DNA from: an uncultured Ideonella sp.
GTDB lineage: Bacteria; Pseudomonadota; Gammaproteobacteria; Burkholderiales; Burkholderiaceae
Reading direction: 5' to 3'
DNA: 12,657 nt
Assembly: GCA_946479475.1 (NCBI GenBank)
Contig: CAMLGG010000155.1
Coordinates: 1-12,657 of the forward strand
Shown: piece by piece, positions 7,218 to 12,657 of the stretch
Layout of the letters: each line of letters begins with the position of its first letter
Numbering within the stretch: position 1 is the first letter of the stretch
Program-made: the position numbers and the translations under genes
Notes under the pieces: generated by a model
Seen by the model: the letters and a program-made list of their open reading frames with translations, nothing else
The model's database searches: none
Told to the model about the DNA's origin: nothing

Positions 7218-8627
7218 CTAGGGCTTGTGCAGGAGGGCGTAGAAGAACCCGTCGGCCAAGGCGGCCTCGGGATTCGCCGAACCATTGTCGGCCAGCGGCA
7301 GCAGGTGACCGGGCGAGTGGGGGTCCAGGTGGGCCGCCGAAGGGCCCTGGCGTTGCAAAAACGCGTCGATCTGCTCCGCCCCCTCCGCCCGGAAGACCGA
7401 ACAGGTCGCGTAGAGCAGCCGGCCGCCGGGCTTCAACAGGGGCCACAACGCGTCGAGCAGCTCGGCCTGCGTCCGGGCCAGCGCGCGTACGTCCTCGGGA
7501 CGGCGGAGCCAGCGGATGTCGGGGTGGCGGCGGACGATGCCCGAGGCGGTGCACGGGGCATCCAGGAGGATCGCGTCGAACGGCTGGCCGTCCCACCACC
7601 GGGCCACCTGGCGGGCGTCCGCCGCGCGCGTGTGCACGTGCTCACTTGCGAGTCCGAGGCGCTGCAGGGTCTGGTCGACCCGCTGCAGGCGCTGCGGGTC
7701 GGCGTCCAGCGCGAGCATCTCGACCTGCGGGGCGCATTCGAGCAGGTGGGCCGTCTTGCCGCCGGGCGCTGCACAGGCGTCCAGCACCCGTGCGCCGGAG
7801 GGCAGGCCGCTGCTGGCCAGCAGCGGTGCCGAACGCTGCGCCGCCAGGTCCTGGACCGAGACCTCGCCCTGCGCGAATCCCGGCAGGCGATCGACCGGAC
7901 AGGGCTGGGCCAGGAGCACCGCTTGGTCCTGGCCCGGCCCGGCCGGGACGTGCGCGGCCAGGCCGGCCGCCGCAAGGCGCTGCAGGTAGTCGTCGCGAGA
8001 GAGCCGCCGCGGGTTCACGCGCAGGGTCATCGGCGGGTGCGTCTGCGCGTGGGCCAGCAGTGCCTGCCATTGGCCCGGCCAGTCGTGCCTCAGGCGCTCT
8101 ACCCACCAGACCGGGTGGTTCCAGGCACCCTGCACGCTGTGGCCGGCCTGCTCGACGATCGCCGGCCGCTCGCGCACGAAACGGCGCAGCACCGCGTTGA
8201 TGAAGCCGGCGGCGGCGGGGACCTTCCGGCGCGCGGCATGGACGGCCTGGTCGACCAGCGTGTGGTCGGGATACGGCGGCGACTCCTCCGGCCAGAGCAG
8301 CGCGAGTGCGGTCGTCAGCAGCGCATCGACGGCCGGCGGCGGCTGGCGCGGCGCCAGCGCCTCGCGGGCCGCGCTGGCGCTGCCCCAGCGGCGCAGCACG
8401 GAGAAGGCGAGCGCCTGGGTGCCGGGCCGCAGCGCGGGCGGCGTGCCCGCGAGCACATCGGTCAACGACCGGCCCGCGCGAACGGCAGCGACTGCATCGG
8501 CGGCCGACTCCAGCAGGCGGGCGAGCGGCGGCGAGGAGGCGGTGGGGGCAGGGTTCACCCGGGGCAGTCTAGCCGCGGCCAGCAACCCCAGCCGTGCGGC
8601 GCCGGCGCTCTCGGCCCACAATTCCAC
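7218..8627 (-). CDS. rsmB: 16S rRNA (cytosine-967-C5)-methyltransferase RsmB
   Basis: Methylates C967 of 16S rRNA using S-adenosylmethionine. The N-terminal part (about 35-155) is the NusB-like RNA-binding domain (DHTLVDQAVHAARR, GFINAVLRRF). The Rossmann-fold methyltransferase domain has motif I VLDACAAPGGKT (281-292), the acidic strand LALDAD (305-310), motif IV DAPCTASGIVRRHPD with C359, and motif VI YATCS with C409. The last cysteine corresponds to the nucleophile and C359 to the release cysteine. At 469 aa it is about 30-40 longer than the usual form because of an N-terminal extension. GTG 8627 was chosen because an excellent AGGAGG lies 7 nt upstream; a start at GTG 8558 would give 446 aa but lacks such a site. 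It is the first gene of the operon with DUF4390, ntrY and the regulator, and is divergent from folE. Confidence 0.94.
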   Translation of the reverse strand: MELWAESAGAARLGLLAAARLPRVNPAPTASSPPLARLLESAADAVAAVRAGRSLTDVLAGTPPALRPGTQALAFSVLRRWGSASAAREALAPRQPPPAVDALLTTALALLWPEESPPYPDHTLVDQAVHAARRKVPAAAGFINAVLRRFVRERPAIVEQAGHSVQGAWNHPVWWVERLRHDWPGQWQALLAHAQTHPPMTLRVNPRRLSRDDYLQRLAAAGLAAHVPAGPGQDQAVLLAQPCPVDRLPGFAQGEVSVQDLAAQRSAPLLASSGLPSGARVLDACAAPGGKTAHLLECAPQVEMLALDADPQRLQRVDQTLQRLGLASEHVHTRAADARQVARWWDGQPFDAILLDAPCTASGIVRRHPDIRWLRRPEDVRALARTQAELLDALWPLLKPGGRLLYATCSVFRAEGAEQIDAFLQRQGPSAAHLDPHSPGHLLPLADNGSANPEAALADGFFYALLHKP

Positions 8628-8634
8628 CGTAGTT

Positions 8635-8640
8635 CCTCCT
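8635..8640 (-). promoter_or_regulatory. Ribosome binding site deciding the rsmB start
   Basis: On the - strand AGGAGG occupies 8640-8635, followed by a 7-nt spacer and GTG at 8627. This near-perfect anti-SD match at ideal spacing is the reason for preferring the longer RsmB. It sits inside the 38-bp gap before folE. Confidence 0.7.
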
Positions 8641-8644
8641 TCAG

Positions 8645-8657
8645 CGCCGAGACGGCG
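8645..8657. repeat. Short inverted repeat between rsmB and folE
   Basis: CGCCG (8645-8649), AGA, CGGCG (8653-8657) is a perfect 5-bp inverted repeat in the 38-bp divergent gap, ending 8 nt before the folE ATG. It could be a small operator half-site pair or an mRNA hairpin near the folE start. In such GC-rich DNA a repeat this short may be chance. Confidence 0.25.
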
Positions 8658-8665
8658 AGCCCAGG

Positions 8666-9424
8666 ATGCCCCAAGACCACGACCCTTCCGACACGCCCCG
8701 CGGCGGCTCCTCCTCGCTGATCCTGCACGAGCAGGACCTGGCCCGGCTGCCGGCCTCCGAGCGCATCCGCTACCGGCTGATCGGTGCCGACCGGCGCTAC
8801 CACGCCAACGACAACATCTCGGCCTTCGTGCGCGAGGGCGAGCTGGAAGAGCTCAAGGCCGAGGTGCAGGCGAAGATGGCCGAGGTGCTGAAGGCGCTGG
8901 TGATCGACACCGACAGCGACCACAACACCCAGGGCACCGCGCGGCGCATGGCCAAGATGTTCATCGACGAGGTCTTCCGCGGCCGCTACCGGCCGATGCC
9001 GGAGGTGACCGAGTTCCCCAACATCTCGCGCCTGAACGAGCTGATGATCGTCGGGCCGGTCACCGTGCGCAGCGCCTGCTCGCACCACATGTGCCCCATC
9101 CTCGGGCGGCTGTGGATAGGCGTGCTGCCCAACGAGCACTCCAACCTGATCGGCCTGTCGAAGTACGCCCGCATCGCCGACTGGATCATGACCCGCCCGC
9201 AGATCCAGGAGGAGGCGGTGATCATGCTGGCCGACGAGCTGCAGGACCGCGTCAAGCCCGACGGCCTGGCGATCGTGATGGAGGCCGACCACTTCTGCAT
9301 GCAGTGGCGCGGCGTGAAGGACAACGATTCGGCGATGACGAACAGCGTGATGCGCGGTGCGTTCCTGAAGGACGCGACGCTCAGGCGCGAGTTCCTGTCG
9401 CTGCTGCCCAAGAAGGACCAGTGA
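8666..9424 (+). CDS. folE: GTP cyclohydrolase I (FolE), divergent subtype
   Basis: Converts GTP to 7,8-dihydroneopterin triphosphate plus formate, the entry step to folate (and, through QueD/QueE/QueC, to queuosine). The catalytic half (about 60-250) has the zinc and active-site motif CSHH at 138-141 (C138, H141 as ligands, H140 catalytic), the third zinc cysteine C211 in DHFCMQWRGV, and the GTP-binding PQIQEEA (178-184) corresponding to the canonical QxQE signature. Most type I enzymes read CEHH; here the Glu is Ser139, followed by MCPI instead of the common xxPF. The protein has 252 aa, longer than typical (about 190-220), with a poorly conserved N-terminal tail of some 45-50 residues. Start ATG 8666 has only a weak ribosome site. 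The BLUF gene starts 7 nt after its stop. Identity is secure; whether this is the main folate enzyme of the cell is not. Confidence 0.93.
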   Translation: MPQDHDPSDTPRGGSSSLILHEQDLARLPASERIRYRLIGADRRYHANDNISAFVREGELEELKAEVQAKMAEVLKALVIDTDSDHNTQGTARRMAKMFIDEVFRGRYRPMPEVTEFPNISRLNELMIVGPVTVRSACSHHMCPILGRLWIGVLPNEHSNLIGLSKYARIADWIMTRPQIQEEAVIMLADELQDRVKPDGLAIVMEADHFCMQWRGVKDNDSAMTNSVMRGAFLKDATLRREFLSLLPKKDQ

Positions 9425-9431
9425 GGCCGCC

Positions 9432-9857
9432 ATGCTCGTGCGCCTGATGTACGCCAGCCGCGCCGCCAAGCCGCTCGACCCGGAGGAGCTGACGCACATC
9501 CTGCGCCACTCCCGCGGCGCCAATCCCAAGGTGGGGGTGACCGGGGTGCTGTGCAGCACCGGCGACCTCTTCATCCAGGTGCTCGAGGGCGGGCGGGCGG
9601 CGGTCAACCGCCTGTACAACCGCATCGCCGCCGACCCGCGCCACGCCGAGGTGACGCTGCTCGCCTACGAGGAGATCGCCGAGCGGCGCTTCGCCGGCTG
9701 GGCCATGGGCCAGGTCAACCTGGCGCGGCTGAACCCGGCACTGCTGCTGAAGTACTCGGAGACGGCCACGCTGGACCCGTACGCGATCTCCGGCAAGGCG
9801 GCGATGGCCCTGTTCGACGAGCTCGTCGCGACCGCTTCCGTGGTCTGCCAAGGCTGA
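9432..9857 (+). CDS. Stand-alone BLUF-domain blue-light photoreceptor
   Basis: 141-residue protein that is almost entirely a BLUF (blue light using FAD) domain, cytoplasmic, predicted to bind FAD. The photochemical residues are present: Tyr7 in RLMYAS, Asn31 in GANPKVGVTGVL, Gln49 in FIQVLEGG, and Trp90/Met92 in GWAMG. By comparison with AppA these correspond to Tyr21, Asn45, Gln63, Trp104 and Met106. The C-terminal part (95-141) should form the capping helices; there is no output domain such as EAL or GGDEF, so signalling would be by protein contact. It starts 7 nt after the folE stop, with a GAGG-type site overlapping that stop codon region, and is almost certainly co-transcribed with folE. 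Its 3' end faces lemA with 12 bp between the stops. The partner and output are unknown. Confidence 0.92.
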   Translation: MLVRLMYASRAAKPLDPEELTHILRHSRGANPKVGVTGVLCSTGDLFIQVLEGGRAAVNRLYNRIAADPRHAEVTLLAYEEIAERRFAGWAMGQVNLARLNPALLLKYSETATLDPYAISGKAAMALFDELVATASVVCQG

Positions 9858-9873
9858 GGCCCGCGGCTCTCAG
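9854..9873. terminator. Possible bidirectional hairpin spanning two convergent stop codons
   Basis: CTGAGGCC (9854-9861), loop CGC, and GGCTCTCAG (9865-9873) can form an 8-bp stem with one bulged T. The arms contain the stop codons of both the BLUF gene (TGA 9855-9857) and lemA (TCA 9870-9872 on the + strand). There is no U-tract on either side, so intrinsic termination is doubtful; the hairpin could instead protect 3' ends. Confidence 0.35.
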
Positions 9874-10439
9874 ATGCCTGGCGTCGGGCGCATGCCGAAG
9901 AGCTGCGCCACCCAGCGCGTCGGGATCTCGGCCAGCGCCTCGCTGTAGGTGCGCGCGGCGTCGCTGAACAGCTGCCGCGCGTAGACCAGCCTCGGCGCCA
10001 GCTCGGCCAGCTGCGCCCTGAGCGGCGCGATCTCCTCGTCGGCATGCAGCTCGTGTCGCTGTTCCAGCAGGGCCTGCAGGCGCGCCAGGGGCGAAGCGAG
10101 CTCGGCCTCGGCCAGCACCCAGTTCATCAGCACGGGCGCCTGCGAAGGCCGCGCGCGCACCGCCAGGGCGGCCTGGCGCTGGCGGGCCTCGGCCTGCGTC
10201 AGCGCGTCGAGCGTCACGTTCTCATCGGCCAGCGGCTCGCGCAGCGCATCGGCCAGGGCCTGCACCAGCATGCTGCGGCGGGCCAGCAGCTCGTCGATCT
10301 GCATCCAGGCATTGCCGATGGCGCCGCGCAGGCGCGTCAGGCGGTTGTAGGCACCGACGACCCAGAACAGCAGCATGGCCGCAAGGCCGATCTTCAGCAG
10401 CCAGGGCGCCCAGTCGGGCAGGGTGAAATCCGTTTCCAC
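9870..10439 (-). CDS. lemA: LemA-family membrane protein
   Basis: 189-residue LemA-family protein of unknown biochemical role. A single N-terminal membrane helix (about 13-30, WLLKIGLAAMLLFWVVGA) is followed directly by the family signature YNRLTRLRGAIGNAWMQID (31-49), with the remainder predicted as long helices ending in RTYSEALAEIPTRWVAQLFG (163-182), the counterpart of the FN-A-Y-N tail of LemA. The domain would project into the cytoplasm or periplasm; topology cannot be fixed from sequence. The start is GTG 10439, 5 nt after the queC stop, without a clear ribosome site, so it is probably translationally coupled. It is the last gene of the proA-GNAT-queC-lemA run. The family call is confident, although the helical tail is divergent. 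Confidence 0.85.
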   Translation of the reverse strand: METDFTLPDWAPWLLKIGLAAMLLFWVVGAYNRLTRLRGAIGNAWMQIDELLARRSMLVQALADALREPLADENVTLDALTQAEARQRQAALAVRARPSQAPVLMNWVLAEAELASPLARLQALLEQRHELHADEEIAPLRAQLAELAPRLVYARQLFSDAARTYSEALAEIPTRWVAQLFGMRPTPGI

Positions 10440-10444
10440 TGATA

Positions 10445-11170
10445 TCAGGCGTTATGGCGCGCGAGCCAGGCGGCGTGGCCGGCGGCGCGGAGCTGGCAGG
10501 CCGGGCACTGGCCGCAGCCGTAGCCCCAGGCGTGGCGCTGGCCGCGCTCGCCGAGGTAGCAGGTGTGGGTGTGCTCCGCCACCAGGGCGTTCAGGGCCGG
10601 GCCGCCGAGCGACTCGGCCAACGCCCAGGTGTCCGCCTTGGTGAGGAACATCAGCGGAGTCTCCACCGTCAGCGGCGTGTCGAGCCCGAGCGAGAGCGCG
10701 ACCTGCATCGCCTTCAGGGTGTTGTCACGGCAGTCGGGGTAGCCGGAATAGTCGGTCTCGCACATGCCGCCGACCAGCACGTTCAGCCCGCGCCGGTAGG
10801 CGAGCGCCGCCGCGAAGGTGAGGAACAGCAGGTTGCGCCCGGGCACGAAGGTATTGGGCAGGCCGTTGGCCTGCATCTCGATGGCGCGCTCGGTGGTCAG
10901 CGCGCTGTCGCCGATCTGGGCCAGCAGGGAAAGGTCGAGCAGGTGGTCCTCGCCCAGGCGCGGCGCCCAGTGCGTGAACTGCGCGGCGATCTCGCGGCGC
11001 ACCTCCCCCCGGCATTGCAGCTCGATGCGGTGGCGCTGGCCATAGTCGAAGCCGATCGTCTCGACGCGTTCGAAGCGCTCCAGCGCCCAGGCCAGGCAGA
11101 CGGTCGAATCCTGGCCGCCCGAGAACAGCACCAGGGCATGGCGGGCCAGGGGATCAGCGGGGGTCGTCAT
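10445..11170 (-). CDS. queC: 7-cyano-7-deazaguanine synthase QueC
   Basis: ATP-dependent enzyme converting 7-carboxy-7-deazaguanine and ammonia to preQ0, a precursor of the tRNA base queuosine. The PP-loop SGGQDST (17-23) for ATP is at the N-terminus, followed by [11 protein letters not shown] (41-51), typical of the family. The substrate-site block [15 protein letters not shown] is at 110-124 and [15 protein letters not shown] at 134-148. Four zinc cysteines are at the C-terminus: C204 in THTCY and C219, C222, C225 in GCGQCPAC. At 241 aa it is full length. ATG 11170 lies 17 bp inside the end of the acetyltransferase gene, and lemA follows 5 nt after its stop, so it is part of a tightly packed operon. 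Upstream partners QueD and QueE are not in the window, but FolE is. Confidence 0.96.
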   Translation of the reverse strand: MTTPADPLARHALVLFSGGQDSTVCLAWALERFERVETIGFDYGQRHRIELQCRGEVRREIAAQFTHWAPRLGEDHLLDLSLLAQIGDSALTTERAIEMQANGLPNTFVPGRNLLFLTFAAALAYRRGLNVLVGGMCETDYSGYPDCRDNTLKAMQVALSLGLDTPLTVETPLMFLTKADTWALAESLGGPALNALVAEHTHTCYLGERGQRHAWGYGCGQCPACQLRAAGHAAWLARHNA

Positions 11171-11744
11171 CGAGGTCGTTCCACAAGGGGGCGCGAGCCG
11201 CCATCACGGTCATCACGTCGGTCGGCTCGGCGGGCTGCTCCTCCTGCCGCGGGGCGCCGGGTTGAAGCGCGCGCTGGTACCAGGCCACGTCATGCCAGCG
11301 ACCGAGCTTGTGGCCGGCGTCGTGGTAGACGCCCACCGGCGTGAAGCCCAGCGACTCGTGCAGGCCGACGCTGCCCGCGTTCGGCAGGGTGATGCCGGCA
11401 TAGGCGCTGCGAAAGCCCTGCTCGGCCAGCAGCGTCAGCAGGGCGCGGTACAGGCGCCGGCCCACGCCCTGCCGCCGGTAGTCCTCGCGCACGTAGACCG
11501 TCGTCGTCACCGACCAGCGGTAGGAGACCCTCTGGGCGAAGGCGCCGGCGTAGGCATAGCCGGCGATGGCGCCATCGCGCTCTTCCACCAGCCAGGGCCA
11601 GCGCGGCAAGGTGTTGACGATGCGCTCGGCCATCTCCGCCGGTGAAGGAGGGACCGCCTCGAAACTGATCGGCGTCGAGCGCACGTAAGGCGCGTAGATG
11701 GCCGAGATGGGCGACGCGTCGGCCTCGCTGGCCAGCCGGATCAC
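11154..11744 (-). CDS. GNAT acetyltransferase, phosphinothricin N-acetyltransferase type
   Basis: 196-residue cytoplasmic acetyl-CoA-dependent N-acetyltransferase. The body (2-160) matches the Pat/Bar-like group: [20 protein letters not shown] at the start, then a central [21 protein letters not shown] (83-103), in which QGVGRRL is the acetyl-CoA phosphate loop. [39 protein letters not shown] follows in order through 122-160. Members acetylate small amines such as phosphinothricin, methionine sulfoximine or other amino acids; the true substrate is unknown. Residues 161-196 are an extra Pro/Glu/Asp-rich tail. The start is GTG 11744, whose GTGA overlaps the proA stop by 4 nt, indicating translational coupling; the frame is open further upstream inside proA but without GNAT sequence. 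Its end overlaps queC by 17 bp. Confidence 0.9.
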   Translation of the reverse strand: MIRLASEADASPISAIYAPYVRSTPISFEAVPPSPAEMAERIVNTLPRWPWLVEERDGAIAGYAYAGAFAQRVSYRWSVTTTVYVREDYRRQGVGRRLYRALLTLLAEQGFRSAYAGITLPNAGSVGLHESLGFTPVGVYHDAGHKLGRWHDVAWYQRALQPGAPRQEEQPAEPTDVMTVMAARAPLWNDLDDDPR

Positions 11745-12657
11745 TGCCGGACCTCGCCCTGCCCGAGGACGATCCACTTCATCGAGGTCAGGCCCTCCAG
11801 GCCCACCGGCCCGCGGGCGTGGAACTTGTCGGTCGAGATGCCGATCTCGGCGCCCAGGCCGTACTCGAAGCCATCGGCGAAGCGGGTGCTGGCGTTGACC
11901 ATCACGCTGGCCGAATCCACCTCGCGCAGGAAGCGCATCGCGCTCGGGTGGTTGGTGGTGAGGATCGCGTCGGTGTGATGCGAGCCGTGGCGGTTCACGT
12001 GGGCGATCGCCTCGTCGAGAGAAGCGACGACCTTGATGCTGATGACCGGCGCGAGGTATTCGGTGGACCAATCCGCTTCAGTCGCCTCCACCAGCTTCGC
12101 GCCCGGCACGCCGGCCAGCAGCGCGAGGGCGGCCGGGCAACCGCGCATCTCCACGCCCTTGGCGGCGAACACCGCGCCGATGCGCGGCAGGAAGGCAGGT
12201 GCCGAGCGCTCGTGCACCAGCAGCGACTCGGTCGCATTGCAGGGGCTGTACTTCTGCGTCTTGGCGTTGTCGGTCACCTCAAGCGCCAGCTCCAGGTCGA
12301 CCTCCGCGTCGACATAGGTGTGGCAGTTGCCGTCCAGGTGCTTGATGACCGGCACGCGCGCCTCCGCCGCGATGCGCTCGATCAGGCCCTTGCCGCCGCG
12401 CGGGATGATCACGTCGACCGACTCGGGCATCGCGATCAGCCGGCCCACCGCCGCACGGTCGGTGGTCTCGACGAGTTGCACCGCCTCGCGGGGCAGGCCC
12501 GCCTCGTCCAGCGCCGCCTGCACCAGGCGCCAAAGCGCGAGGTTGGAGTGCAGGGCCTCGGAGCCGCCTCGCAGGATGCAGGCGTTGCCGCTCTTGATCG
12601 CGAGCGACGCGGCCTCGATGGTCACGTTGGGCCGGCTCTCGTAGATCATGCCGAACA
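11741..12657 (-). CDS. proA: Gamma-glutamyl phosphate reductase ProA (5' end outside window)
   Basis: Reduces gamma-glutamyl phosphate with NADPH to glutamate semialdehyde, the second step of proline synthesis. About 305 residues are visible; the N-terminus (roughly a quarter of the usual 415-430 aa) lies beyond the right edge, and the frame is open there (...[12 protein letters not shown]). Visible motifs are [22 protein letters not shown] (cofactor/substrate site), [10 protein letters not shown], the catalytic cysteine in [10 protein letters not shown] (135 residues after the Met of MIYES), and near the end [26 protein letters not shown] and [12 protein letters not shown], the aldehyde-dehydrogenase-like C-terminal signature. 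Nothing suggests damage. The stop (TGA at 11743-11741) overlaps the GTG start of the acetyltransferase. The upstream promoter is not in the window. Confidence 0.96.
   Translation of the reverse strand, partial: FGMIYESRPNVTIEAASLAIKSGNACILRGGSEALHSNLALWRLVQAALDEAGLPREAVQLVETTDRAAVGRLIAMPESVDVIIPRGGKGLIERIAAEARVPVIKHLDGNCHTYVDAEVDLELALEVTDNAKTQKYSPCNATESLLVHERSAPAFLPRIGAVFAAKGVEMRGCPAALALLAGVPGAKLVEATEADWSTEYLAPVISIKVVASLDEAIAHVNRHGSHHTDAILTTNHPSAMRFLREVDSASVMVNASTRFADGFEYGLGAEIGISTDKFHARGPVGLEGLTSMKWIVLGQGEVRQ

Noticed and set aside
6386..8720. Overlapping + strand frames of 573-604 codons opposite ntrY, DUF4390 and rsmB
   Set aside because: Low-complexity Arg/Pro/Gly/Ala products without motifs; the - strand genes explain the sequence fully.
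11745..12071. N-terminal extension of the acetyltransferase frame into proA
   Set aside because: The added residues are antisense-free but proA-overlapping Arg/Pro-rich sequence without GNAT features; the GTG that overlaps the proA stop gives a normal N-terminus.

Overview
The window is ordinary, dense, very GC-rich bacterial chromosome. The gene order rsmB - DUF4390 - ntrY - short ntrX-like regulator, the protein sequences and the codon bias point to a betaproteobacterium of the order Burkholderiales (Rubrivivax/Leptothrix/Caldimonas-like). That assignment is inference; no 16S rRNA gene is present. Twelve protein genes and one tRNA gene fill the window. No gap exceeds about 85 bases, and I see no mobile element, CRISPR array, phage gene or pseudogene.

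Left block (+ strand, 8-3355): a solitary amidase-signature hydrolase is followed after 5 nt by a TTC38-type tetratricopeptide protein, probably in one transcript. A small exported YciI-domain protein follows with its own leader and ribosome site.

Central block (- strand, 8627 down to 3425): rsmB (16S rRNA m5C967 methyltransferase), an exported DUF4390 protein, an NtrY-type membrane histidine kinase and a short response regulator (receiver plus Fis-type HTH, no AAA+ domain) run in one direction with 19-51 nt gaps, so they look like one operon. A tRNA-Phe(GAA) gene follows on the same strand, with its own extended -10 promoter and a strong hairpin terminator. The kinase and regulator should form one signalling pair; the DUF4390 protein would lie in the periplasm beside the kinase's sensor region.

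Right block: folE (GTP cyclohydrolase I) starts only 38 bp from rsmB in the opposite direction, followed 7 nt later by a stand-alone BLUF blue-light receptor gene. These converge on a - strand operon read from the right edge: proA (5' end outside the window), a phosphinothricin-type GNAT acetyltransferase, queC and lemA. The three junctions in that operon are a 4-nt overlap, a 17-nt overlap and a 5-nt gap. FolE supplies dihydroneopterin triphosphate, which is the first intermediate for both folate and queuosine; QueC acts later in the queuosine route, so two of its steps are encoded here although on opposite strands.

I do not see a clearly new biological system. The best leads are the folE-BLUF pair with an unusual CSHH zinc motif in FolE, the AAA-less NtrX-like regulator, and the DUF4390/NtrY association.
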